From Triatoma infestans (lineage: Eukaryota; Arthropoda; Insecta; Hemiptera; Reduviidae): a stretch of DNA of 64,000 nucleotides. The stretch lies in the NCBI GenBank assembly GCA_011037195.1, contig JAAEAF010014547.1, positions 115,700 to 179,699 of the forward strand, written 5' to 3'. Under the pieces are notes generated by a model that made no database searches, had not been told where the DNA came from, and was given only the letters and a program-made list of their open reading frames with translations. The position numbers and the translations under genes are program-made. Of this stretch, positions 1 through 10,944 are shown one piece after another; the first letter of the stretch is position 1, and every line of letters starts with the position of its first letter.

Positions 1-7
1 GTTTAAG

Positions 8-255
8 GGAAGGGAATAGCTAAGTGGTTAGCGTACTGGACTCCCACGTGGAGGACCCTGGTTCGAGTCCAGCTTGCTACCCTTAGATTTTTTCTTCCTA
101 GAAGCCTCTACAGCTCACTGGCCCGTGATGGACAGTGTTGTCTGTAACGAGAGAAGACTGTCCGGAGGCTGCCAGTGCACTGAGATGGCTCCGGGCGCCA
201 ATGATCATAGATGTTGACTCGCCTTAAATTAAAATAAAAATAAATAAATAAATAA
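8..255 (+). mobile_element. tRNA-derived SINE (family S), near full length
   Basis: The head resembles a tRNA gene: an A-box-like TAGCTAAGTGG followed about 35 bp later by a perfect B box GGTTCGAGTCC. A body follows containing CCTCTACAGCTCACTG, a segment with GACAGTGTTGTCTGTAACG, and a 3' end GATGTTGACTCGCCTTAAATT that runs into an A-rich (AAAT)n tail. The same body recurs at 22423-22612, 33697-33893 (-), 45930-46155 (-) and 52598-52790, which shows a dispersed family rather than a tRNA gene. The acceptor stem does not pair beyond about three bases, so it should not fold as a functional tRNA. Confidence 0.85.
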
Positions 256-485
256 AAGTTATAGGTATTTATGTGTGTAGAAAGTACACGAAATTAAAAG
301 AGAATATAAAAAAAAAACCTTTTTAGAGAAAATAAAAAAAAAAAAAAAAAAAAATCAAATTTGAAGAAGTTCGGTTAATCGAAAGTGCGTCTTAATAGAA
401 TAGACTTTTGAGTCATTGCAGTTTTCTCGAAAACGACTAAAACGATTTCCTTTAAACTTGGTATGCTAATTTTTACAGATAAAAA

Positions 486-1478
486 TCTGGTGTGAAACAC
501 TCACACAACTTTCTCTTACTTCTGTCTCAAAATTATAATTGACAAATGTTTATAGTTTGTGTAATTCGTCGAAAATTAAAAAAAAATAATTCTGTAAAAG
601 CACACTTCCGGTTTCTTAAAACGCGGAATTTGGGCCATGTATTTATTTCTAATTAATTTTGTTTGGATTATCAAATTGTGTAATCAACATGATAGCAATT
701 TAGAGGAAGCTGCAAACCCACCTATCCCCTAAAATTGCCCTTAAATGAATTTTCCCAGAGAAATGTAGATGAAATAAAAGATGTAGTGAAATAAAAGATG
801 TAGATCTTTGTATGTTTGGTTTATACACAATGTTTCAAGAAAATCGTTGGAGCCATTTTTGAGAAAATCGCGAAAAAGTGAAAAAAATCATTTAGTAAAG
901 TGTTGAAATAAGCGCACTTCCGGTTATCCGATTTTTTTTTCAAACTCGGACTTTCAACAACATATTTAATTCTAATTAACATTATTAAGAAGGCAGAATT
1001 GTCTAATAAACTGAAATAGCACTTTACATGAAAGCCTAACCCCACCACTCCCCCGGAAGTGCCCTTAAATGAATATTTCCTGAGAAATGTTTCAAATAAA
1101 AGTTGTAGCTCATTGTATATGTAGTTGATATAACAAGTTTAAAGAAAATCGTCGGAGCCATTTTTGAGAAAAACGCAAAAATGTAAAAACACCAACTAGT
1201 AAGTGGTACTTCCGGTTGAGAAATTTTGACAGATAACGTACTGTCAGATCCCATGGACCTAAACGGAATATCAAGTTTCAACTTTCTACAGTTTCTCGTT
1301 TTTGTGCTATGCTGTTCACATACACATATACACATATACACACACACACACACACATACCATTTGCTAAAAACCATTTTTTGGGACTCAGGGGGACCTCA
1401 AAACGGATATTTCCGGTGAAAACTCGATATCGAAAATTTGTCACGATTACAATACTTCCTCTTACGTAAGAGAAAGTA
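486..1478 (+). mobile_element. Element A copy (HINE/DINE-1-like), near full length
   Basis: It starts TCTGGTGTGAAACACTCACAC, a small hairpin, followed by the subterminal repeat ACTTTCTCTTAC. It ends with the hairpin-forming CTTCCTCTTACGTAAGAG and AAAGTA. Between are two imperfect tandem units of about 300 bp, each with an ACTTCCGGTT motif, and then a (CA)n tract near 1340. Strand is given with the stem-loop end as 3'. The terminal loop here has lost the usual central bases. The short reading frames inside (for example 1036-1362) are repeat sequence and not genes. Confidence 0.8.
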
Positions 1479-1852
1479 AAAATGTATTACTTTTCTCTGA
1501 AACATTTAAAAAAAAAAAAAAATTATTTTGGATAGTTGTGCGGAATTTATGGCGTTGAAATTTTATATTTACTTGTCTCAGTGTTTTTAGAGCGTTCTGG
1601 TGGGCCATGATATAATCATGACTTCTCTACCTACTAAGATTAGTCTAGATTAGTACTTATCCCCCACCATCTCTTTATTCCCTTAGGACAAACACGTAAA
1701 ATTTGAGTTTAAAGTAAATTTATCATATAATTAATTGTATTAAATGGAGTAACAGAAAATCGTTTGAGTGTTTCACAGCAGTTTTTTTTTTATTTTATTT
1801 CATAAATTGATTTCAAGAAACTTTTAATGTCAGCTTGCAAACATTGTATGAT
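1479..1852. other. AT-rich spacer
   Basis: No gene or recognised repeat was seen. It holds homopolymer runs of A and T and a low-complexity flank leading into the foldback element at 1853. Confidence 0.4.
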
Positions 1853-2084
1853 TGTTATGGTTGGTTCTGCAGTGCTGGAAAGCATCAGAGATATTTTCCG
1901 TGATAGCCTGCTTCCTTTCGTGGACACCGGGCGTTCGCCCATCATCAGGATGGTTTTATCATGTAGTTTTGTCAACTAAATTTGCTCTGTGGAAGTCAAA
2001 AACATCCTTGATGATGGGCGAACGCCCGAGACCGGTCGATGACCACAAAAAAGAAGCACAGGCTATCACGGAAAACATCTTTAA
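1853..2084. mobile_element. Foldback element family 1 (hammerhead-bearing), copy 1
   Basis: The arms are inverted repeats: the left arm has GATAGCCTGCTTC and CGGGCGTTCGCCC, and the right arm carries their reverse complements. The left end, with GGTTGGTTCTGCAGTGCTGG, matches the start of the other family 1 copies. In the left arm the part equivalent to GAAACCGGTC is deleted, and in the right arm the core reads CTTGATGA and GAGAC, so both hammerhead cores are damaged. Possible imperfect flanking repeats ATTGTATGAT and ATTTTATGAT occur outside the ends. Confidence 0.75.
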
Positions 2085-2833
2085 TCCTATTTTATGATTC
2101 AAGAACCTTGAAAGAAATTGTTCTTAATACGGGAAAAATGAAAGTTGTAGCCTTTTCATTAATAATATTATCATGAAACAACAATTGCAATTTTTATTCA
2201 TTTAATTAAGAACGTTGACCTTGTAAGAAAGAAAGGTAACTCTTTGAAACCAACTAAACAAACAATAGCTGTTTACAAATCCGTTATTATTTTATACCGT
2301 TATAAATGTTAAAAATTTATACGTAACTTTTATTTAAAGACTACATACAAATATTTAACAATATCTTTTATTTTTCATTAATGTTAAATAAAGTTGATTT
2401 AGAAAGTAAAAAAAAAAACCTGTCTGGGATTATTTATATAGTGAATGAATGAATCACTTAATTAAATTCGTTATCTTAAATATAAATAACATTATAATAC
2501 GTCATGTGACATCATATAGACAATCATGATGGTTTTATTATTTATATAGTTGTTTTATTGTGTAAATAAAATAATAATTATCATTATTGATACGCGATTT
2601 TTTTTTCTCCTCTTCACATTCTTCAAATATAAATCAAGATTATCTTTGTTTAAATTGAATAAAGGTTTGTCCACAATTACCTTTCATTCTTTTGAAGAAA
2701 CCGTAAATGGCAAAAAAATATTTTTCCTCACAATAGACACTGATCACATTCATTTCAGTTGTGAAAACGCTGATAAGTATGCAATAAAATTTGCATTCAT
2801 AAGAGATTTTTTATGCTGCAATTAGCGTTCTCT
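2085..2833. other. AT-rich spacer, no gene seen
   Basis: Very AT-rich sequence with runs of A and T and TAAATAAA-like words. The open frame at 2550-2825 has no protein-like composition and matches no family I know. Nothing else was recognised. Confidence 0.4.
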
Positions 2834-3100
2834 GCTGGTGTGAAATGCTCGCACGACATTCACTTCCTTAATTATCTCAGCTTTTCACAATTGACAAATT
2901 TCATGAAATTAATTCGAAAAATTAAATTTTCACAATTTTAAAGTTACTTTTACTTCCTCTTACTCCTAGTAAGAGGAAGTATTGTAATCATGTCAAATTT
3001 TCGATATCGAGTTATCACCGGAAATATCCGTTTTGGGAGTCAGAAAAAGTGGTTTTTAGCAAATGGTGTTGTGGGTATCTGTGTGTATCTAGTGAGTGCA
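2834..3100 (-). mobile_element. Element A terminal fragments
   Basis: Positions 2834-2905 resemble the hairpin start of element A on the plus strand (GGTGTGAAATGCTCGCACGA). Positions 2951-3100 are the stem-loop end in the opposite orientation: ACTTCCTCTTACTCCTAGTA, then the conserved TCAAATTTTCGATATCGAG, breaking off in the GT-rich tract. The rest is missing where the mariner remnant begins, which suggests a rearrangement or an insertion followed by deletion. Confidence 0.65.
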
Positions 3101-3790
3101 CGATTTCTCTAAACTGCACTGTTTATTCAATAAAAAACTTTGACTACTTTTCAACATAGTCCCCAGCAACATTTATACGCTTGTCCTATCGTTTTTGGCA
3201 TAAGATTCTTTGGGTTGATCATGAAGCTTTTACACCTGATTTTTAACTTATTCATTGGATTGAAAATGTTTCCCATGTAGAGCCTCTTTAAGGGGTCCAA
3301 ACAAATGGAAGTCCGATGACGAGGTCGGGGCTGAAGGAGGGATGTGGAAGGATCTCCCACCATACTGTTTGAAGTGTTTCTTGAGTTAACTCTGCCGTGT
3401 TTGGGTGCGCGTTGTCATGAAGCAAAATCACGCGTGCTTCCGAATTCTGATTAATGTATGGACAGTTACAACGCTCGCGTTCACGTCTTCAGCTACAACA
3501 GTGATACGCCTGAATTAATGCTAGATTCGAGAGAGGAAGTTGCAACTTCAACCTGTCGTCCACTTCGTTGCTCGTCACAGACAACTACATGGCCGCTTTT
3601 AAACATTCTACCCATTTATAAACGTCCGAACGTTTCATACAATTATTCCCGTACACTTTCAACATTCTTTCGTCGATTTCACTACCTTTGATACCCTTTG
3701 CAACTAAAAATCTGATCACTGAGCGTTGTTCTTTCGAGCAGCAATGCTTCGATGCCTTCGAAGTTCTTAGAGGCTTTTTAAAATGAATAA
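3100..3790 (-). pseudogene. Mariner-family transposase remnant
   Basis: Read on the minus strand, about 3745-3560 encodes a helix-turn-helix N-terminal domain of mariner type (a CEQRSVIRFL-like start and a DVYKWV segment). About 3425-3300 encodes the catalytic region LHDNAHPNTA and, after it, HPSFSPDL, the counterparts of HDNARPH and YSPDLAPSD. The linker and first catalytic aspartate region are missing, and there are in-frame stops and a frameshift after SPDL. Family lengths are normally near 340 residues, so this is an internally deleted, dead copy. The 3' side abuts the truncated element A at 3100. No clear terminal inverted repeats were found. Confidence 0.75.
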
Positions 3791-4535
3791 GCAGTAGGTG
3801 TTGGCATTAATTTTAATAACCTTCTTCAAATGGGGAACTATATTTAAATGAGAATATAAAAAGTATCAGTTGACTGAGTCTTTAAAAATAAATAAACAAA
3901 CGTTCTTTCTATGTTTACAGCAAATTGGTGAGTGGCTGTAGATTCTCTGTAATAGCCTGTATACATACTTCCAACTTTCCCATGAATCTGATTCAACTAC
4001 TTTTAAACTATACTACCTTCTCTTAAAATGTTTTTGTTTCCCATAGCCGTTCTACCAATTAGATTAGTTATAACTTTCTTAAATTCTTTAATTTCTGTTT
4101 TGAAAGTTATAAAAAAAGAAATTATCGTAATTGGGAAACAAATAAAGTTCTTAAATAAATAGATTGCTTAACAAAATTATCTCCTGTCCTGACGCCTTCT
4201 TCTGTTAAACTTGTAACATTTATGACGATGGTTCTACGCTGAAAGTTATATACAGAGTCTTTGCTCCATTAGATGATACATTGTTGCATGAATGAACAGC
4301 CAAGGACGAGCGTGATATGAAGGACTTATAGAAAAAAACTTAACACATAGCCAAGAAGATATTGAAACTTTCCTTTAGGTTCAGGAAGAAGGATCACTGA
4401 ACTGAATATATTCTTTTACTTTGAAAAAGGCATATAATATTTTTGGGGCCAATCTCTAAAAATATTTGCCAATTAAAATTAATGGAAGAACTGACAATAT
4501 TTTAAGAAGAGATATAAAAACATGTTAAACAAAAA
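3791..4535. other. AT-rich spacer, no gene seen
   Basis: No protein-like frame, RNA gene or recognised repeat was found. Composition is AT-rich with moderate complexity. Confidence 0.35.
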
Positions 4536-4805
4536 TCTGGTTTGACACAACTTTCTCTTACGGCAATTGACAAAATTGTAACTGACAAATTTTACAGTTA
4601 ATATGCTAAATTTAATGAAATTCGTCAGTGTTTTTATGGTTTTTTATGGATAGTTTTAAAAATCAAGTTTCGTGAAAGCCGCACTTCCGGTTTTACTAAT
4701 TTTCATGAAATTTGGAATTCCGGCAATCGATTTTATTTCTTATTAATTTTATTTAGTTGGTAGAATTGTATAATCAACTTAAGATTGCACTTTTAATCTA
4801 AACTT
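4536..4805 (+). mobile_element. Element A, 5' fragment
   Basis: It begins TCTGGTTTGACACAACTTTC and continues into ATTGACAAATTTTACAGTTA and GCACTTCCGGTTTTACTAAT, matching the start of complete copies. It ends near ATTGCACTTTTAATC, so only the first third remains. Confidence 0.7.
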
Positions 4806-5162
4806 CTACGACAGTGACACCTTATTGACGCGCATGTTACTACGTCTCAAACCTTACGCTACACAACGACTTCAATATACCACTCGAGACAGACACAATC
4901 ACAACCAAATACAAAAAGTTTCACGAACATTATCTTAACAATTCTCTCATCTCCAACTTATACTTACCACAGAATACAACAAGGTGGCTGTAAGGAAGTG
5001 GCCTAGGGATAAACCTTTGCAACTAAACGCCCTAACAATGCCAGGAGTATAATTGCTGGATGGCTTCTCCATTCAAGTTCCTCAAGCCAACAATATCAGC
5101 AGTGAGCAGTAGCAATTATTGTTATTTTAACAAATTTTGCTTATACATAAATAAACAATATA
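4806..5162. other. Unassigned segment, slightly GC-richer
   Basis: This block (for example GACGCGCATGTTACTACGTC) is less AT-rich than its surroundings and could be an old retroelement remnant. I could not assign it to a family. It ends at the foldback element starting at 5163. Confidence 0.3.
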
Positions 5163-6052
5163 CAGGGTGTCCCAAGTATATGGATAACGACTTTTTCTCC
5201 GAAACTAAGATAGCTAGAAAAAAAACTAAAAAAATACGTGTCCCCGTAGTTTTTTGTTAGAAATCCAAATTTAATTTGCAAATTTGTTTTGGTGCTTCGA
5301 GAAGCGAGATATAGGCATCAATTTCATTTTTTTCAAATGAGGGAGGTGTGGTTTTTATTTAAGAAATAGATTCCTCTATTTTTTTGTAAGAAAAATTTAC
5401 TTGAACGGTTTTTTTCTTTGAGCGATATTTTACAAGTTATGAATGAAAACATGATTCCTATAAGAAATTTCAAAATGATATTATAACGGTTTTTTGATTG
5501 AATAAAAAGAAAAGTACTATTTCATTATAAATTTTACTCCTCATTAATTACAGATCTTGCTCGAACTGGCCTCCACCATTAGGTATGTATTTCTTTGGTC
5601 GTAAGGTACAATTGGCAGGAAAAAACATGTGTATGCATCTCTAATGGTGGGGCCCAGTTCGAGCAAGATCTGTTATTAATAAGGAGTAAAATTTATAATA
5701 AATGGTACTTTTTTCGTATTCAATCAAAAAACCGTTATAATATCATTTTGAAATTTCTTATAGGAAGTTCATTCATAACTTGTAAAATATCGCTCAAAGG
5801 AAAAAAAAACCGTTCAAGTAAATTTTTCTTACAAAGAATAGAGGAATCTGTTTTCTTAAATAAAAACCACACCTCCCCATTTGAAAAAATGAAGTTGGTG
5901 CCTTTATCTCGCTTCTCGAAGCACCAAAACAAATTTGCAAATTAAATTTGGATTTAAAACAAAAAACTATGGGGACACGTATTTTTTAGTTTTTTTCTAA
6001 CTATCTTACTTTCTGAGAAAAAGTCGTTATTCATATACCTTGGGACACCCTG
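5163..6052. mobile_element. 890-bp foldback element with Tc1/mariner-like ends
   Basis: The left end CAGGGTGTCCCAAGTATATG and the right end (reverse complement CAGGGTGTCCCAAGGTATAT) are near-identical. The inverted arms run from 5163 to about 5581 and from about 5642 to 6052, with a 60-bp spacer. The element is flanked by TA on both sides, as expected of Tc1/mariner insertions. The same end, CAGGGTGTCCC, occurs at 62933 beside a DD41D-type transposase remnant, so a related transposase may have moved it. The two open frames inside (5595-5945 and 5735-5932) lie in the palindrome and are not credible genes. Confidence 0.85.
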
Positions 6053-6986
6053 TATATATATAAAGAGAATTACTTTATTGAAAAAAATAACAAATTACTA
6101 ACTAACTGGTGGGGCTGCTCAGGTAATTTGAGTTGCCATGCCACACAAGCATACCGATCAGTCTTAGGATAATTTTTAAACAAACCCATTACAATATATA
6201 ATTTATAATAATACATAATTAGCAGCAAGCAGTGAGTGTTTCATGTCAGATTTTTATCTAAGTTCTTATAATTGCCTAAAGAATTCGGCACCATAGCTAT
6301 TAAATATGAATAAAAAGAATTATTGAATTCTGATCGAATAAATTATTAATATCAAGATTAAAGAGATTCTCTTATTTCTTTATTCCAATAATATTCCCTT
6401 CATAGTTGCATCCCTCAAGACATATAAATTCATTTTGAATTTTATTTAAAAAAAACACATAACCATGTATATACTAAATCAAGTCAGAAAAATAGTTTCT
6501 TAACTATCCTTTCAAAACAGAATAATCCAGTTCGCTGAACTCTTCCTTCCTTCGCTAAAATTTAGTGGACCGTAATGTTTATTGTTCCGCTAGTTCTTAT
6601 TTTATCTTCTAACAAAATATTTTATAAATCATATTACTGAAAGTAAAAACAGACTTTTTAATTTGTTTCGGAAGAATGAACATATTGTAAACATATCGTA
6701 AAGTTGTTTTGTTCAAAGGCTAAAATATTTCGGCAATTTAGTAGTGATATGTTTACAGTGGATGGTAAAGTCTTTAAAACTATGAAAAATAAAGTAAAAA
6801 AAAATACATTCTAAGGATGAAATAATTATTGTTTACAATTCTAACTCTAAAATCTCTGTGATTTTTATTCATTTTATTTACGAGATTTATGTTTATGTTG
6901 TTATTTGATCGATTCGTATATTTCGTATAACTTCCGATAAGTGCTTTTTCTTCCGCATTTATTACATGGATATCTTAGCAATATTT
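6053..6986. other. AT-rich spacer, no gene seen
   Basis: No coding signal or known repeat. A TATATATA tract directly follows the foldback element. Confidence 0.35.
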
Positions 6987-7490
6987 TACTTTCTTTTACA
7001 CCTGATAAGAGGAAGTATTGTGGATCGTGTCAAATTTTCGGTATCTAACTTTCACCGGAAATACATGTTTAAGAATTCCTTTAAATCCGAAAAAGAGATT
7101 TTTAGAAAATATTGTGTGTATGTGTGAAAATAGCATAGCTCATAAACGAAACATTGCAATAAGTTCAAACTTAACATTCCATTTGATTATCACCATGGGA
7201 TCCGATAATTTTGTTAATTATCAAAATTCTTCAACCGACTTTTCTGAATGTATTTTTCAGCATTTTGCGATTTTTTTTTTGGAAAAATGGCTTCAACATA
7301 TTTTTTTAAACTTAGTATATCAATTACACATATTAACAGGTATAAACTTTAATTTGAAACATTTCTCTGGGAAAAATCATTTAACGCGGCTTATATAGGA
7401 GGAGTAGGGTGGTTATGTTTTCCTATAATTGCTTATGTAGTTTATAAGCACAGACGATTCCTTCATCTAAATAATATTAATTAAATACGT
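6987..7490 (-). mobile_element. Element A half copy, diverged
   Basis: It begins at the stem-loop end (GATAAGAGGAAGTATTG), with the conserved block ending CACCATGGGATCCGATAAT and one tandem unit ending in a TTTCTCTGGGAAAAATCAT segment. It breaks off near 7490, where an opposite half copy begins. The frame at 7018-7398 reads through this repeat. Confidence 0.65.
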
Positions 7491-7494
7491 TTCT

Positions 7495-8072
7495 ATCTAT
7501 GTATCAAGCATTCCAAGTTTAAAGGAAATCGTCGTAACCATTGTCGAGAAAATTCCAAAAAAAAAAAAAACTCAAAAACCTTTTATGTAAAATCGCACTT
7601 CTAGATAATCGACTTTCTTCACATTGGAATTGTGCAAGTAGTAAAACCATATATTATATTGAAGGTAGTTTAGTGTAGGAAAGCATAATTCTGCTACTTT
7701 TCCCCCAAAACCCCCACAAAAAATCAATTTCTCCCGGGAAAAATATTATAAACAAAAGTGATAGGTGTTTATTTGTGTAGATAGTATAAGAAGTTTAAAA
7801 AAACTTATTGGAGTCACGAAAAAAAAAACACGAAAAACTGAAGAAAACTATTGAGTAAGGTCGCACTTCCGGTTGTTTGTTTTTACCCGAAATCTTTTTT
7901 GTCTGAAGCAATGGTAGTACTTAACCGGAATACCATGTTTGAACTTCGCTAAAAACGTTTTTTTTCGTATTCAGGGGACCCCCAAAAAAGTATTTACGGT
8001 GAAAAAATTTAATTTTGAAAATCTGGCACGATCGTAATACTTCCTCTTACTAGGAATAAGTAAGAATAAGTA
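7495..8072 (+). mobile_element. Element A half copy, diverged, opposite orientation
   Basis: It carries GCACTTCCGGTTG near 7863 and the CAGGGGACCCCCAAAAAAG block, and ends AATACTTCCTCTTACTAGGA with a disrupted hairpin. Together with 6987-7490 it forms an inverted pair whose truncated ends meet. Confidence 0.6.
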
Positions 8073-8591
8073 AAAAATTGTAGAAGGCATAGATTTAGTT
8101 GTGATTACCATATCTGACATCAAGATTTCAGTAAAAATCCATCAATCAGAATTGCGACTTTATTGTGAGTGTATTCTTTTTTTCTGTTTTTCCGGATTTT
8201 CTTGAAAATGAGTCCAACGATTTTTCTTTAAACTGCGCGTAGTAACTAAACATCCAATCTAACACTTTAATTTCAAATATTTTTCGTAGGAAAATAAACT
8301 TTTTCATGAAGCTTAAGCTTAAGCCACAAAGTGGTAAATTGTGAATATTTAATATTTTTGAGAAATATTAAATTTATTGCTGTAATTCCAAATTTGAAGA
8401 AAATCGGTTGACCGGTAATGCAACTTTGGAATAGAAACTGCTCCAATTATTTGTATTGTTAAATATATAACAATACAAATACAAATCTTTTCAATTTTTT
8501 CAAAAGATTATTTTTGGAAAAAGTTGATTTTCAGGGTTTTCTAAGGAATCTGTAACAGATTTAAAGTGTTACTGGTTATTGGCATTGCTTT
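8073..8591. other. Spacer with very old element A-like traces
   Basis: Words such as TTTTCTTGAAAATGAGTCCA and AAGAAAATCGGTTGACCGG resemble element A units, but the similarity is too weak to delimit. No gene was seen. Confidence 0.3.
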
Positions 8592-9297
8592 TTACTTTCT
8601 CTTACTCCTAGTAAGAGGAAGTACCTATAATCGCGTCAAATTTTCGATATCGAGTTTTTACCGGAAATATCCGTTTTGAGGTTCCCTGAGTCCAAAAAAA
8701 GTAGTTTTTAGCAAATGGTGTGTTGGGTGTATCTGTGTGTGTCTTGGTGAGTGTGTATGAGAACACCATAGCTCAAAAACGAAAAACAGTAGAAAGTTGA
8801 AATATGATATTCCGTTTAGGAATCACCATGGCATCTGACAGTGGCATCTGTCAAAATTACTCAACCGGAAGTTCCAGTTTACTTGTTGGTTTTTTTTACT
8901 TTTTTGCGTTTTTCTCAAAAATGGCTCCGACGATTTTGTTGAAACTTCATATACAAACTAAACATACAAAGGTCTACAACTTTTATTTAAAACATTTCAC
9001 TGGTAAAATTCATTTAAGGGCACTTTTGAAGGAGGGTTGGGGTTATGTTTTTCTCTAAAGTGCTATCATAGTTGATTATACAATTCTATCATCCAAACAA
9101 AATTAATTAGAAATAAATAGATGGCCAAAATTCTGAGTTTCAAGGAAATTAGTAAACCGGAAGTGCACTTTTGCTGCACAATTTTTTTTCAGTTTTCGAC
9201 GAATTTCATTAAATTTGGTACACTAACTATAAAATATGTCATTTATAATTTTGAGAACTGGAGTAAGAGGAAGTTGTGTGAGTGTTTCACACCAGAT
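8592..9297 (-). mobile_element. Element A copy with one tandem unit deleted
   Basis: Both ends are intact: ACTTTCTCTTACTCCTAGTA at the left and AAGTTGTGTGAGTGTTTCAC at the right. It is about 700 bp instead of about 1 kb because only one of the two internal units is present. The frame at 8804-9058 is the repeat's own open phase and is also seen in other copies. Confidence 0.8.
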
Positions 9298-9343
9298 TTT
9301 TTTTTAGATTACAATTTAGGCACATGCAAGTTACTACTGGTAG

Positions 9344-9468
9344 CTCGGTAACTTAGTGGTGGTGAAACCTAAACAGCTGTTAAGCTCCGCCCATTACTAA
9401 AGCTTTACAGTTTAAAGCTGTGTCGTCAATTGACTCCGCCCACTGGTTCCAAAACTAAGTTGCCGAGC
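9344..9468. mobile_element. Short MITE, TIR GCTCGGYAACTTAGT
   Basis: An inverted-repeat element of about 125 bp: the left end GCTCGGTAACTTAGT and the right end ACTAAGTTGCCGAGC are complementary apart from one base. The interior contains AACAGCTGTTAAGCTCCGCC. A second copy lies in the opposite orientation at 24150-24281. No transposase is nearby and the superfamily is unknown. Confidence 0.7.
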
Positions 9469-10052
9469 AATATCTGTTATTTCATGGATCCTGACACAAT
9501 ATTTATATTAGAGTGACTAATCTTTTAGTAAAAACATTGTTGGTTTGAAGGCAATTTTGTCAATTACAATTGTAATAACTGAAGCAAGAGAAAGTCGTGC
9601 AGTTGTTTCAGATCAGATTGTATTTTAATAATATCCTTAGACAACTGAATTAAATACAATCAAACTATAATTAAATGTTCAGTGTCTTTTTGAAAGAATG
9701 TATACATTGTAATTAAAATCTACCTTAAAAGTTTTCTTTTAGGGATGTCATTCATTATAGTGTCACATACATTATTATTATGGACGTTAGTTAAAGACCA
9801 AACATATATTTAACCAAATTAACTTGTGTTTCCGTTTAGTATTATTTTTTTTAAAATTCATTGTTGTGTAGTAAGGTCGGGGTTAATGTCTTACATTCAT
9901 TCTTTATTAATCCTACCAATCCTTCTATTTTAAATCCTTGGCTATTAATTTTTTTTTTTTTTTTTTTTTAAATTAATTTCTTGCTTGAAGGACGTTTGAT
10001 GGAAAAACCACTCCCTATCAGGCATTTCTATTACAAATAGATAAATAGATAG
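9469..10052. other. AT-rich spacer with a small element A end fragment
   Basis: Positions 9580-9625 resemble the element A start on the minus strand. A T-run of about 20 lies near 9953. No gene was seen. Confidence 0.35.
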
Positions 10053-10764
10053 AATATTAATACAAATCTATTAGTAATTCTATCTAAAAAAAATCACCTC
10101 TGTCCTGGTGTTAAATTAAATAACACCTTCCTACCTACTGCTGATAGAGTACGCTATCTTGGGTTATATATAGAGAAAAGACTAGCCTGGAACCCCCATA
10201 CCAGACTGAAAAGGACTGAAACCAATAGACGATTTCTTATCCTTTCAAGACTCTTAGACAAACGATCCAAACTTACTTTAAAAAATAAGCTCACACTATA
10301 CAAAACTTTACTACGACCAATATGGACTTACGGACTAGAGGTATGGGGGTCCACTAAGCATTCCAACGTTTACCGTATCCAATCCTTACAATCCAAAATC
10401 CTACGAAAAATCACCAATGCTCCTTATTATGTCTCCAATAAAACCTTACATAATGACCTATCCATTCCATATGTGTCCGACCTAATTAAATCCCGCTATC
10501 AAAGATTCCATAACTCCCTGTCCCATCATCATAATCCTTTGGTTCAGCAACTTGCTAGTCAAACCTTACCTGATAATCCTTCTCGACGCCTGAAGCGTCA
10601 GTGGCCCCGTGACCTTTTAAATTAACTCCACAGCCTTGAAGTAATACCACTGGGTATTTTCTTCCCATGTAAATCATGTCTTGTAATCATTTATCACATT
10701 TGCTTATTGTATATATTGTACAGTTGCAAATAAACTATTGAAGAAGAAGAAAAAAAAAAAAAAT
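10053..10764 (+). pseudogene. Jockey-like LINE, 3' end with open reverse transcriptase C-terminus
   Basis: An uninterrupted reading frame runs from 10053 (after a stop) to a TAA at 10623-10625, but it has no ATG. From about 10095 it encodes the region downstream of the reverse transcriptase catalytic box: a VRYLGLYIEKRLAWNPHT segment, a KLTLYKTLLRPIWTYG segment, QSKILRKITNAPYYV and a basic end RRLKRQWPRDLL. These are hallmarks of jockey-clade polymerases, whose full ORF2 is near 900 residues. A 3' UTR of about 115 bp follows, with AATAAA near the end, a GAAGAAGAAG segment and poly(A) to 10764. It is a 5'-truncated insertion. The lack of stops over some 175 codons implies it is comparatively young. 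Confidence 0.85.
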
Positions 10765-10944
10765 TCTTCAAATATGGAATTCTAAAACTTCTTCATTTGG
10801 AAATAAATACAATATATTGAAGTGGTGGAACTTGTTGGGAAATCTAACGTCAGAAGCCTCCAGAAATTCATTGAAACGTTGATGAGATAATTATTTGAGA
10901 TAGAAAAAACATCACTGAATTACTGTCGGTTGATAATAAATAAT

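Noticed and set aside
8..82. A functional tRNA gene
   Set aside because: A and B boxes are good, but the acceptor stem does not pair beyond about three bases and the same head is linked to a SINE body in several copies.
5595..5945. A 116-residue protein
   Set aside because: It lies in one arm of the 890-bp palindrome; the other strand is open too, as expected from an inverted repeat.
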